Source: Paludibacter sp. (GTDB taxonomy: Bacteria > Bacteroidota > Bacteroidia > Bacteroidales > Paludibacteraceae). From it: 63,060 nucleotides of DNA. This document shows positions 54,207-61,795 of this stretch, piece by piece (positions within the stretch are counted from its first letter, which is position 1; each line of letters opens with the position of its first letter). Location of the stretch: contig DAIDKM010000005.1 in assembly GCA_027450045.1 (NCBI GenBank), forward strand, positions 1 to 63,060. Reading direction: 5' to 3'. The notes below the pieces were generated by a model. The model was not told the DNA's origin, made no database searches, and saw only the letters and a program-made list of their open reading frames with translations. A program made the position numbers and the translations under genes.

Positions 54207-55013
54207 ATGGGAAAAGTTGTTTTTATCACCGGTGCTACATCCGGTTTAGGCAAAGCGTGCGCTGAATATATGGCGGCACAGGGACACATCGTTTATGGCA
54301 CAGGCCGTCGTCAGATGGAAAATAGCGGGAACGTGAAATTCATTCAGATGGATGTCACAAAACCTGAATCTGTCAATCAAGCCATTGAGCAAGTCATAAA
54401 AGAACAAGGTCGTATCGATGCCGTGCTGAACAACGCAGGTATGGGCATTGGAGGAGCCGCTGAATTAGCAACGCCTGAAGAAATTACCTTGCAGATGAAC
54501 ACCAATTTTATGGGGACGGTACATGTTTGTTCTGCAGTGTTACCGCACATGCGCAAAGAAAAACAAGGCACCATCATTAATTTCAGCTCATTAGGTGGCG
54601 TTATGGGATTGCCTTTTCAAGCTTTTTATTCGGCTTCCAAATTTGCTATCGAAGGTTATAGTGAAGCGCTCAGTCTCGAAGTAAAACCCTATAAAATCAA
54701 TGTATGCCTTATCGAACCGGGTGATTTTGCCACAGGATTTACGGCAAGCCGCGTGCTCTCCGAAGCTACGAAAAAGAGTGATGTTTACGGCGCCCAATTT
54801 GTCAAAACGCTGAAAAACATTGAAAAAGAAGAACAAAACGGATTCAAACCGATACAATTGGCTAAGGTAGCAGCTCGCATCGTAAACTGCAAACATCCTA
54901 AATTTCGCTATAAAGTAGGCAACATGGTACAGGTCGGTTTTGCCAAGTCGAAAGCATGGGTTCCCGATCGCACGTACCAATTCTTACTGCGTTTCTTTTA
55001 CAACATGGTGTAA
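54207..55013 (+). CDS. Short-chain dehydrogenase/reductase (SDR)
   Basis: 268 residues, classical SDR. The cofactor motif is TGATSGLGKAC (TGxxxGxG), then NNAGMGIGG, the catalytic serine in INFSSLGGV, and YSASKFA with catalytic Tyr and Lys. The basic residues after beta-2 (GTGRRQ) suggest NADP preference. A C-terminal extension follows the core domain. Substrate unknown. It stands alone between its own promoter and the rplU promoter. Confidence 0.92.
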   Translation: MGKVVFITGATSGLGKACAEYMAAQGHIVYGTGRRQMENSGNVKFIQMDVTKPESVNQAIEQVIKEQGRIDAVLNNAGMGIGGAAELATPEEITLQMNTNFMGTVHVCSAVLPHMRKEKQGTIINFSSLGGVMGLPFQAFYSASKFAIEGYSEALSLEVKPYKINVCLIEPGDFATGFTASRVLSEATKKSDVYGAQFVKTLKNIEKEEQNGFKPIQLAKVAARIVNCKHPKFRYKVGNMVQVGFAKSKAWVPDRTYQFLLRFFYNMV

Positions 55014-55070
55014 AGCATTGCATCACACAAATAAATTACGCCGACTCTTGGTAACTTGAGAACAAATATA

Positions 55071-55078
55071 TACCTTTG
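55071..55078 (+). promoter_or_regulatory. -7 promoter box (TACCTTTG) for rplU-rpmA, with -33 TTG
   Basis: TTG at 55048-55050 and TACCTTTG at 55071-55078, 20 bases apart. The ~80-base leader before rplU could hold autoregulatory structure, but I cannot fold it here. Confidence 0.6.
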
Positions 55079-55167
55079 CATCTCAATTTTCGACGGGGTT
55101 TCTAAGCAGCGCTGGGGCAACGAAGCAACATCTCACCTCACGGATAAAATAAAAAACAATGTATGTT

Positions 55168-55482
55168 ATGTACGCAATTGTAGAAATTTTAGGGCAACAA
55201 TTTAAGGTGACAGCAGGTCAAAAATTGTATGTCCATCGCATGGAAGAAGCACAAATTGGAGCAGAACTCGAATTTGACAAAGTATTATTAATTGAAAACG
55301 AAGGTAACATTTCAGTGGGAGTTCCTGTTGTTGCAGGAGCAAAAGTAGTTGCCGAAGTAAAAGCTCATGTAAAAGGAGATAAAGTACTTGTTTTCAAAAA
55401 AATACGGAAAGATGACTATCAAAAAATGAATGGTCACCGTCAATATTTCACCGAGTTGTTCATCAAAGAAATCGTTGCATAA
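55168..55482 (+). CDS. rplU: 50S ribosomal protein L21
   Basis: About 104 residues from the ATG at 55168 ([14 protein letters not shown]), the usual L21 opening. An ATG nine bases earlier (55159) would add MYV and is also possible. [15 protein letters not shown] and the C-terminal [20 protein letters not shown] are strongly conserved. It binds 23S rRNA near L20. Followed 20 bases later by rpmA, the standard pair. Confidence 0.95.
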   Translation: MYAIVEILGQQFKVTAGQKLYVHRMEEAQIGAELEFDKVLLIENEGNISVGVPVVAGAKVVAEVKAHVKGDKVLVFKKIRKDDYQKMNGHRQYFTELFIKEIVA

Positions 55483-55502
55483 ACATTAAAACGTAAACAA
55501 TC

Positions 55503-55766
55503 ATGGCACATAAAAAAGGGGTCGGTAGTTCAAAAAACGGCCGTGAATCAGAAAGCAAACGACTGGGCATCAAAATTTTTGGTGGTCAATATGCCAAAGC
55601 TGGCAACATTCTTGTTCGTCAACGTGGCACCGTGCACAACCCGGGCGAAAACGTAGGTATCGGAAAAGATCACACTCTCTTTGCATTAGTGAATGGCAAA
55701 GTAGTTTTCCGTAAGAGAAGAGACGACAAATCATTTGTTTCCATCGAACAAGTGGTTGCAGAATAA
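55503..55766 (+). CDS. rpmA: 50S ribosomal protein L27
   Basis: 87 residues. [21 protein letters not shown] is the conserved start after Met, without the cleaved N-terminal extension seen in Firmicutes. [18 protein letters not shown] and [16 protein letters not shown] follow. It reaches the peptidyl transferase centre. Cotranscribed with rplU and followed by a clear terminator. Confidence 0.96.
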   Translation: MAHKKGVGSSKNGRESESKRLGIKIFGGQYAKAGNILVRQRGTVHNPGENVGIGKDHTLFALVNGKVVFRKRRDDKSFVSIEQVVAE

Positions 55767-55791
55767 ATCTCTCCCTTCAAACATAATAAGG

Positions 55792-55836
55792 TCTCAATGT
55801 TTCTCTTGACAAAAAAGAGCAACGTTGAGATTTTTT
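55792..55836 (+). terminator. Terminator after rpmA
   Basis: TCTCAATGTT (55792-55801) pairs with AACGTTGAGA (55821-55830) with one G-T pair, an inner CTCTT/AAGAG stem, and six T at 55831-55836. Confidence 0.85.
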
Positions 55837-55915
55837 ATTTACGTATCCTTCCTACCCTGTCAATTTCAAAAACAACAAAGAAGCGACCGAAATACCCACG
55901 ACAACGAAATAGTTG

Positions 55916-55923
55916 TAACTTTG
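55916..55923 (+). promoter_or_regulatory. -7 promoter box (TAACTTTG) for serS
   Basis: TAnnTTTG 19 bases before the serS ATG at 55943. Confidence 0.6.
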
Positions 55924-55942
55924 CAAAAAATACTCTCACATC

Positions 55943-57211
55943 ATGCTGACGCTAAAAGTTATCACCGAAAATAAAGAAGAAGTCATTCGCCGTTTGGCAA
56001 AAAAACGTTTCAACGGCGCTGAAATCATTGAACAAGTAGTTGAGTTAGATTCAAAACGCCGCGCTCTGCAAACCACGCTTGATGCCAATTCGGCTGAAAT
56101 GAACAATTTGTCGAAAGTTATCGGCGATCTGTTCAAACAAGGCAAACAAGCAGAAGCTGCAGATGCCAAAACAAAAACTGCAGAGCTGAAAGAGGCCATT
56201 AAAACACTCGGTGCTGACCTTGATGCAACTGAGAAAAAACTAAACGAACTATTAGTTACCATCCCCAACCTACCCCACGAATCAGTGCCCGAAGGGAAAG
56301 GGGCTGAAGACAACTTAGTGGAACGCACCGGCGGCCAGATGCCCAACTTACCGGAAGATGCTATGCCACATTGGGATTTGGCAAAGAAATATGACCTCAT
56401 CGACTTTGAAATGGGCGTAAAGATTACCGGAGCCGGATTTCCCGTTTACAAAGGAAAAGGGGCCCGCTTGCAACGCGCTTTGATTAATTTCTTTTTGGAT
56501 AATGCCCGCGAAGCCGGTTATTTGGAAGTGCAACCACCTTATGTGGTCAACGCAGCTTCCGGTTATGGTACAGGCCAATTACCTGACAAAGAAGGACAAA
56601 TGTATCATTGCCAGGTAGATGATTTTTACCTTATTCCAACTGCCGAAGTGCCGGTGACCAACATGTACCGCGATGTCATTTTACAAGAAAGTGAACTGCC
56701 TATTAAGAATACGGCTTACTCCGCATGTTTCCGTCGCGAAGCCGGCTCTTACGGCAAAGATGTACGTGGATTGAATCGGCTGCATCAATTCGACAAAGTG
56801 GAAATTGTTCGTATCGACACTCCCGAACACTCATACGAATCGTTAACTGAAATGGTCAATTACGTTCAAACGTTAGTGGACAAATTGGAGCTTCCGTGGC
56901 GCATTCTTCGTTTGTGTGGCGGCGATATGAGCTTCACCTCAGCGATTACCTTTGACTTCGAAGTATTTGCTGCAGCACAAAAACGTTGGTTAGAAGTCAG
57001 CTCGGTTTCAAACTTTGAAAGCTACCAAGCTAATCGTCTGAAATGCCGTTTCAAAAGTGAAGATAAAAAGACACAACTATGTCACACACTCAACGGAAGC
57101 GCATTGGCTTTGCCCCGCATAGTAGCCGCTTTGCTCGAAAACAACCAAACTCCCGACGGTATTCTCATTCCAAAAGCCTTGGTACCTTACACCGGTTTTG
57201 AGAATATTTGA
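55943..57211 (+). CDS. serS: Seryl-tRNA synthetase
   Basis: 422 residues, full length. The N-terminal ~100 residues form the antiparallel coiled-coil tRNA arm. Class II motif 2 is CFRREAGSYGKDVRGLNRLH and motif 3 is LNGSALALPRIVAALLEN. PTAEVPVTNMYRD binds the Ser-AMP region. It charges tRNA-Ser and tRNA-Sec where present. Own promoter and a strong hairpin downstream. Confidence 0.96.
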   Translation: MLTLKVITENKEEVIRRLAKKRFNGAEIIEQVVELDSKRRALQTTLDANSAEMNNLSKVIGDLFKQGKQAEAADAKTKTAELKEAIKTLGADLDATEKKLNELLVTIPNLPHESVPEGKGAEDNLVERTGGQMPNLPEDAMPHWDLAKKYDLIDFEMGVKITGAGFPVYKGKGARLQRALINFFLDNAREAGYLEVQPPYVVNAASGYGTGQLPDKEGQMYHCQVDDFYLIPTAEVPVTNMYRDVILQESELPIKNTAYSACFRREAGSYGKDVRGLNRLHQFDKVEIVRIDTPEHSYESLTEMVNYVQTLVDKLELPWRILRLCGGDMSFTSAITFDFEVFAAAQKRWLEVSSVSNFESYQANRLKCRFKSEDKKTQLCHTLNGSALALPRIVAALLENNQTPDGILIPKALVPYTGFENI

Positions 57212-57245
57212 ACGTCGTCAATTGTAAATAACCTGATTTTTTATA

Positions 57246-57276
57246 GCAAGGCCTTCGCAACAAACGAAGGCCTTGC
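57246..57276. terminator. Strong hairpin after serS
   Basis: Perfect 12-bp stem GCAAGGCCTTCG (57246-57257) with CGAAGGCCTTGC (57265-57276). The following TGCATTTTA is only partly T-rich; a better T tract lies on the opposite strand side. Confidence 0.75.
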
Positions 57277-57333
57277 TGCATTTTAACGCGCAAAAGAATC
57301 CTCGCATTGCATCGTTTTAGCAAAAATAGTTGT

Positions 57334-57341
57334 TACATTTG
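57334..57341 (+). promoter_or_regulatory. -7 promoter box (TACATTTG) for the AraC gene
   Basis: TAnnTTTG ending five bases before the ATG at 57346. The mRNA would be leaderless or nearly so, or translation starts at the ATG at 57352. Confidence 0.5.
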
Positions 57342-57345
57342 TTCC

Positions 57346-58236
57346 ATGAATATGCAACATCAGGACATAAAGACGCAACCCTTTTCGGAAACCTCATTCC
57401 ACACTTGGGGGTTTTCACTTCAGAGCATGGAGGATCACTACCGAAGTACGGATGGAAGACCCGACAGTCCGCATCGGCATGACTATTATACCATACTATT
57501 TATCGAACAAGGAGAAGGAAAGCATATTGTCGATTTTATGGAATATAAGGTAGAAAACAGCACCATCTATTTCATTCAACCCGGACAAATGCATCAGGTA
57601 ATCCTGACAAGCGAACCCAAAGGGTGGATCATCACCTTTACCGAAGAGTTTCTTATCACCAACTCCATTCCCGAAAAGCTGATAAACGACATTTACCTCT
57701 TTAATGATTATGGCCAATCACCTCCATTGCCCATCAACGAAAAAAATATTCCGGTTTATCTTAATTTGATTGCTCAAATGGAACATTTTACTGCATCACT
57801 CGAAAGTTACTCCATGGAAGCAGCCGGTTCGTTGGTGAAATTATTCCTGATTCAGAGCAACAATCATTGTTCCCTTCACAAAAGCAATAACCCGCAATTG
57901 GTAGAAACAAGCAACCACATTTTGCGTAATTTCAAGCAATTATTGAGCAAACAATATGCCGATGCTCATAAAGTGTCCGATTATGCCGACGAATTGGCAG
58001 TGACAGGCGACTACCTGAATAAAACCGTGAAAAGCATCACCGGAAAATCGGCCAAAGATCATATTCAAAGCAAATTGATCATCGAGGCCAAGCGTGCACT
58101 TCTATTCAGTGAACTTAGCAACAAAGAATTGGCCTATAACCTTGGGTTTGAAGAATCCGCCCATTTCAACAACTTTTTCAAGAAAAGTACCGGCCTCACA
58201 CCCACCGAATTTCGTGTTTTAGCACGGCAGTCCTGA
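57346..58236 (+). CDS. AraC-family transcriptional regulator
   Basis: 296 residues from the ATG at 57346; a longer frame to 57307 would start upstream of the promoter box. The N-terminal cupin (RPDSPHRHDYYTILFIEQGEG, then YFIQPGQMHQV) is a ligand sensor domain. The C-terminal ~100 residues carry two HTHs ending in LAYNLGFEESAHFNNFFKK followed by TGLTPTEFR, the AraC signature. The next genes (pirin, DoxX) are possible targets, both often linked to oxidative or electrophile stress; that is inference. Confidence 0.9.
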   Translation: MNMQHQDIKTQPFSETSFHTWGFSLQSMEDHYRSTDGRPDSPHRHDYYTILFIEQGEGKHIVDFMEYKVENSTIYFIQPGQMHQVILTSEPKGWIITFTEEFLITNSIPEKLINDIYLFNDYGQSPPLPINEKNIPVYLNLIAQMEHFTASLESYSMEAAGSLVKLFLIQSNNHCSLHKSNNPQLVETSNHILRNFKQLLSKQYADAHKVSDYADELAVTGDYLNKTVKSITGKSAKDHIQSKLIIEAKRALLFSELSNKELAYNLGFEESAHFNNFFKKSTGLTPTEFRVLARQS

Positions 58237-58288
58237 TTTTTGCAATAATCCGCCTGATTTCATTACCTGACAACGCATTTTGCCACCG

Positions 58289-58296
58289 TATCTTTG
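58289..58296 (+). promoter_or_regulatory. -7 promoter box (TATCTTTG) for pirin-doxX
   Basis: Exact TAnnTTTG 44 bases before the pirin ATG. Confidence 0.6.
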
Positions 58297-58340
58297 TCGC
58301 AGAGAATTGGAAGAGTTTTTCAATCTAAAACGACAAATCA

Positions 58341-59048
58341 ATGAAAACAATCATTCATAAAGCAGAAAGCAGGGGTCACATCAACCACGGATGGTTAGAT
58401 ACATACCACACATTCAGTTTTGCCAATTATTACGACCCAGAACGAGTGCATTTTGGCACACTTAGGGTGCTAAACGACGACCGAATAGCTGCGGGCGAAG
58501 GTTTCGGACAGCATCCGCATGACAACATGGAAATTATTACCATTCCGCTTTACGGCGACCTTGAACACAAGGACAGCATGGGCAATCACGGGGTTATCCA
58601 TCATGGAGACATTCAGGTAATGAGTGCTGGAACAGGCATTTTCCATAGCGAATACAACGCAAGCAAGGATATTGAAACACAACTACTTCAAATTTGGGTA
58701 TTTCCAGATAAAAAGAATGTTACGCCACGTTATGATCAGATTTCACTTGCCGACATTGCCAGGCCCGATGAGTTGTATCAAGTTCTTTCGCCAAACGCTG
58801 ACGAAACAGGAGTTTGGATTCACCAACAAGCCTGGTTTCATTTGGGTGATCTTGCAAAAGGATGGACTGGAACCTATTCCCTCAAAGGACATAAAACAGG
58901 AGTTTATCTCTTTGTTATAGAAGGAGAAATAACGGTAGCCGGACAAACGCTTAACAGAAGAGATGGTATTGGCATCAGCGAAACAAATACCATAGACATC
59001 GTGACTACAAGCCAAACACAATTGCTGATCATGGAAGTACCAATGTAA
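58341..59048 (+). CDS. Pirin family protein (YhhW-like bicupin)
   Basis: 235 residues. The N-terminal cupin shows GWLDTYHTFSFANYYDP, FGTLRVLNDDRI, and the metal ligands in HPHDNMEIITI and DSMGNHGVIHHGD, which match pirin/YhhW quercetinase-like proteins. A second, less conserved cupin follows. E. coli YhhW has quercetin 2,3-dioxygenase activity, but the natural substrate is uncertain. It is followed by doxX 68 bases later. Confidence 0.92.
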   Translation: MKTIIHKAESRGHINHGWLDTYHTFSFANYYDPERVHFGTLRVLNDDRIAAGEGFGQHPHDNMEIITIPLYGDLEHKDSMGNHGVIHHGDIQVMSAGTGIFHSEYNASKDIETQLLQIWVFPDKKNVTPRYDQISLADIARPDELYQVLSPNADETGVWIHQQAWFHLGDLAKGWTGTYSLKGHKTGVYLFVIEGEITVAGQTLNRRDGIGISETNTIDIVTTSQTQLLIMEVPM

Positions 59049-59116
59049 AATATGATCAGTAGAAAGAATCAATATAACGGATATTTTATACAGATAAACA
59101 ATTAAACAACAAAGAA

Positions 59117-59575
59117 ATGAATGCAATTAAACGTTTTTTTTCGACCGACCAACAATCATGGTCATTGCTGATAGCTCGTATCGCTTTAGGCGTAGTAATT
59201 TTACCTCATGGCATGCAAAAAGTCTTCGGCCTTTTTGGAGGGTATGGATTTAGTGGAACAATAGGATTCTTTGCTTCGATTGGGGTGCCATTTATCCTTG
59301 CCACGTTAGTGATTCTCGCAGAGTTTGTAGGCAGTCTCGGAGTTTTATTCGGTGCAGGAACCCGTTTTATGGCCTTTTCAATTTTCACCTCGATGACAGG
59401 CGCAGTAATCTTGGGAGGACATATTCACAACGGTTTCTTTATGAACTGGTACGGCACGCAACATGGCGAAGGAGTAGAATATTTTATTCTGGTTCTTGGA
59501 TTAGCATTGGCGCTGATCATAGGTGGAAGCGGAAAATTTTCCATCGACAATTGTATCTCCAAGAAGCTGAAATAA
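59117..59575 (+). CDS. DoxX family membrane protein
   Basis: 152 residues with four TM helices. LLIARIALGVVILPHGMQKV and the FGLFGGYGFSGTIGFF loop, then LVILAEFVGSLGVLFGAGTR, match DoxX. The family covers subunits of thiosulfate:quinone oxidoreductase and redox stress proteins; this small stand-alone form has no fixed substrate. Probably cotranscribed with the pirin gene. Confidence 0.9.
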   Translation: MNAIKRFFSTDQQSWSLLIARIALGVVILPHGMQKVFGLFGGYGFSGTIGFFASIGVPFILATLVILAEFVGSLGVLFGAGTRFMAFSIFTSMTGAVILGGHIHNGFFMNWYGTQHGEGVEYFILVLGLALALIIGGSGKFSIDNCISKKLK

Positions 59576-59603
59576 TTTCGGGGATGCAGGTATAACAGAA
59601 ATG

Positions 59604-59638
59604 AAAAGGGGATTACTCAATTAAGTGATCCCCTTTTT
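59604..59638. terminator. Terminator between doxX and the rubrerythrin gene
   Basis: AAAAGGGGAT (59604-59613) pairs with ATCCCCTTTT (59628-59637), with an inner ACT/AGT pairing and a T run on the plus side; T-rich on the minus side too, so it may serve both convergent units. Confidence 0.82.
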
Positions 59639-59698
59639 CGTATCAATTACCACTAACTTTTACTTTTTCTATGCGATAGATCAAGAACTTTTTTACGA

Positions 59699-60310
59699 TC
59701 AAAAGAGAATAAATTTTTCTTGACTTGTTTGACAAAAGGCACAATTTTTATCCATCTTGGCTTTGTCATACGTGTTACCACATACCGGACAAACAGCATA
59801 TCCTAAAGGTAATGTGTTCTGTGTATTCGTTTTTAAAGCTTGTAAGGCATTGGTATAAAATTGTTCATGTTTCTTTTCCGTTTCCCATGCCCATGTAAAT
59901 GATTTCACGGCATTCGCTACTTTTTCAGCTTTTGCATCGGCGAGAAATTGAGGATACATCGTGTTTACTTCGTAAGTTTCTCCGTCAATAGCATTTTGAA
60001 GATTTTCAGCAGTTGATTTTACTTCAAACACAGGGGTAAAAGGATCCATTTTTTCACCCAGTCCGGCTAACGCTTTGGAATGATTTGCTGCATGAACTGA
60101 CTCTGCTTTCGAAGCTGCTTCAAACAGTTTAGCGATAGCATCGTTCCCTTCAGATTTCGCTTTTTGAGCAAAAGCAGCATACTTTGCACTTGCGGTAGTT
60201 TCTCCTTTTATTCCCGCTTTTAAATCCGCGATTGTTTTAACCGGCTTAGGTCCGGTACAACTTGCAAGAGCCATTAGACCCATTGCTGCAAATAATAATA
60301 AACTTTTCAT
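59699..60310 (-). CDS. Exported lipoprotein of the rubrerythrin family
   Basis: 203 residues. The N-terminus is a lipoprotein signal: MKSLLLFAAMGLMALASC, Cys lipidated. The rest is a four-helix diiron domain with GETTASAKYAAFAQKA, AAKAE-type SKAESVHAANH, NAIDGETYEV and WAWETEKKHEQFY (E...ExxH ligands), then a rubredoxin-like tail with CPVCGN and CAFC. Rubrerythrins reduce H2O2 and are normally cytoplasmic, so an envelope-anchored version is unusual. It is 23 bases downstream of a DUF2231 membrane protein gene and probably cotranscribed. Confidence 0.88.
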   Translation of the reverse strand: MKSLLLFAAMGLMALASCTGPKPVKTIADLKAGIKGETTASAKYAAFAQKAKSEGNDAIAKLFEAASKAESVHAANHSKALAGLGEKMDPFTPVFEVKSTAENLQNAIDGETYEVNTMYPQFLADAKAEKVANAVKSFTWAWETEKKHEQFYTNALQALKTNTQNTLPLGYAVCPVCGNTYDKAKMDKNCAFCQTSQEKFILF

Positions 60311-60333
60311 TTTCTGTTGTTTAATGATTAATA

Positions 60334-60762
60334 CTAGAGAGGCATCATATAGTTATAAACTAGCGTTCCACCAAGAAATCCCGTTATACTGACCGAAATT
60401 GCGGCCAAAGTATAAAAAGCGAACGAAATCCATTTAATCTTCCTGTTTCCTGATTTGTTTAAAAACATAATAGTACGCAACACAGAAGCGATGATCAATA
60501 ACCCCAAGGTAATCGTCGCAAACAACGCGTGTGTATCTTTTACAGTTCCAGCAGTACCTGACATATCAGCGGTAAACAAAGTGCCTGTTGACCATGCAAG
60601 TATGGCACCTAAAGTTCCAAAAATCAATAAATAGAAGCTGACCTTTGGCAAACACACTTCTTTCTTAATGATCAAAGAAGCTAATTCAGCAAGAAATCCA
60701 AAAGCAATTAATGCAATAGGAAAATGTACCAACATGGGATGGAGATGGCTTGTGTCAAACAT
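60334..60762 (-). CDS. DUF2231 family membrane protein
   Basis: 142 residues with four TM helices. HPMLVHFPIALIAFGF at the N-terminus and TGTLFTADM with nearby His (DTHALFA) match DUF2231, whose conserved His residues suggest haem or metal binding. It may pass electrons to the exported rubrerythrin encoded next; this is inference from context. First gene of the pair, with a promoter box at 60855-60862. Confidence 0.85.
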   Translation of the reverse strand: MFDTSHLHPMLVHFPIALIAFGFLAELASLIIKKEVCLPKVSFYLLIFGTLGAILAWSTGTLFTADMSGTAGTVKDTHALFATITLGLLIIASVLRTIMFLNKSGNRKIKWISFAFYTLAAISVSITGFLGGTLVYNYMMPL

Positions 60763-60854
60763 AATTTTACGTTTTTGAAGGGTTTAGTGCGACTAATTAG
60801 TTCGAAAAACAGCAACAAACATGCCAGTTTGTCGGTTGAAGACTTTTGAATGCA

Positions 60855-60862
60855 CAAATATA
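60855..60862 (-). promoter_or_regulatory. -7 promoter box (TATATTTG) for DUF2231-rubrerythrin
   Basis: TAnnTTTG on the minus strand with a -33 TTG complement at 60885-60887. The stretch from here to about 61300 is AT-rich and shows no gene. Confidence 0.5.
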
Positions 60863-61317
60863 AGTATAGAAATGGATTTTTATTCAACTAATACTACTTT
60901 TTTTCTTTATTCAGTTTGAAATAAGATTCATCGACTCTCGGACTAAAACTTGCTTTTAAAATACAATCATCTGATTTCAAGCCATTGTAAGATCCTTTGA
61001 CACGTTGCAAAAGCAAATCGTTTCACGAATTATTTTCATAAATCGATTTTATTCAAAAATAATTTTGTGATATTTCCTGAAACGAAATTTTCATGGAGTT
61101 GGCATTCCCATTTTAAAGGGGATGCACAGCTAACATTTGAAATAAAACTTCGATCTAAGAAATAAACATACATCTGCCAATCAAAACAAGTTTATTGGAC
61201 AATCAAACAAATCATTGTTTATCTTATATTTAACACATAATAGTTCTTTGTTTTATACCCGGATACCATCTATCATAGGTTAAATAAACATAATCACGAC
61301 CAAAACACTTGATTTCT

Positions 61318-61332
61318 TACGAATAGTTCGTA
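61318..61332. promoter_or_regulatory. Inverted repeat, candidate BlaI operator
   Basis: Perfect repeat TACGAA-TAG-TTCGTA. It overlaps the -7 box at 61331 by two bases, which suits repression by the BlaI-family protein encoded downstream. Confidence 0.6.
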
Positions 61333-61338
61333 GATTTG
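61331..61338 (+). promoter_or_regulatory. -7 promoter box (TAGATTTG) for blaI-blaR1
   Basis: TAnnTTTG about 97 bases before the blaI ATG, overlapping the inverted repeat. Confidence 0.55.
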
Positions 61339-61434
61339 CGACGTGATAATAATGGCCGTTATATTACAAGGAAAGATTACCATTGACCAACGATGTTCTT
61401 TAAGGTCGTTTAATCGTCAATTAAACAAAACGTT

Positions 61435-61794
61435 ATGGAAAAATTAAGTCCGCAAGAAGAACAAGCGATGCAAGTGCTTTGGAAGCTGAAAGGTGGTGTT
61501 GTGAAGGATGTATTGGAAGCATATCCCGAACCACAGCCTCCTTATACCACCTTAGCTTCGACGTTGAAAAACCTTGAAAAGAAAGGATTTGTGTCTAGTC
61601 GACGTTACGGAAACGTCTATTGGTTTGAACCAGCGTTGAGCTCAGAGAGTTATACAGAGAATATGCTTTCGGGCATTATCGACAACTATTTTCACAGTTC
61701 GTACAGCTCATTGGTGACTTTCTTTGCTCAAAAAGAAAAGATTTCGAGTGATGATTTGCAGGCAATTGTGCGATTAATTGAAAAACAAAAGTGA
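61435..61794 (+). CDS. blaI: BlaI/MecI/CopY-family repressor
   Basis: 119 residues. The N-terminal winged helix (LSPQEEQAMQVLWKLKGGVV, YTTLASTLKNLEKKGFV) is the PF03965 domain, and the C-terminal helices dimerise. In the Bla/Mec systems such repressors are cleaved when the M56 membrane sensor is activated. The next gene is that M56 protein, one base after the stop, so the two form a sensor-repressor pair. In Bacteroidetes these pairs are common and rarely sit beside a beta-lactamase, and none is seen here. Confidence 0.92.
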   Translation: MEKLSPQEEQAMQVLWKLKGGVVKDVLEAYPEPQPPYTTLASTLKNLEKKGFVSSRRYGNVYWFEPALSSESYTENMLSGIIDNYFHSSYSSLVTFFAQKEKISSDDLQAIVRLIEKQK

Positions 61795-61795
61795 T

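Noticed and set aside
54032-54265. 77-codon frame overlapping the SDR start
   Set aside because: It overlaps the clear SDR start in another frame and spans its promoter.
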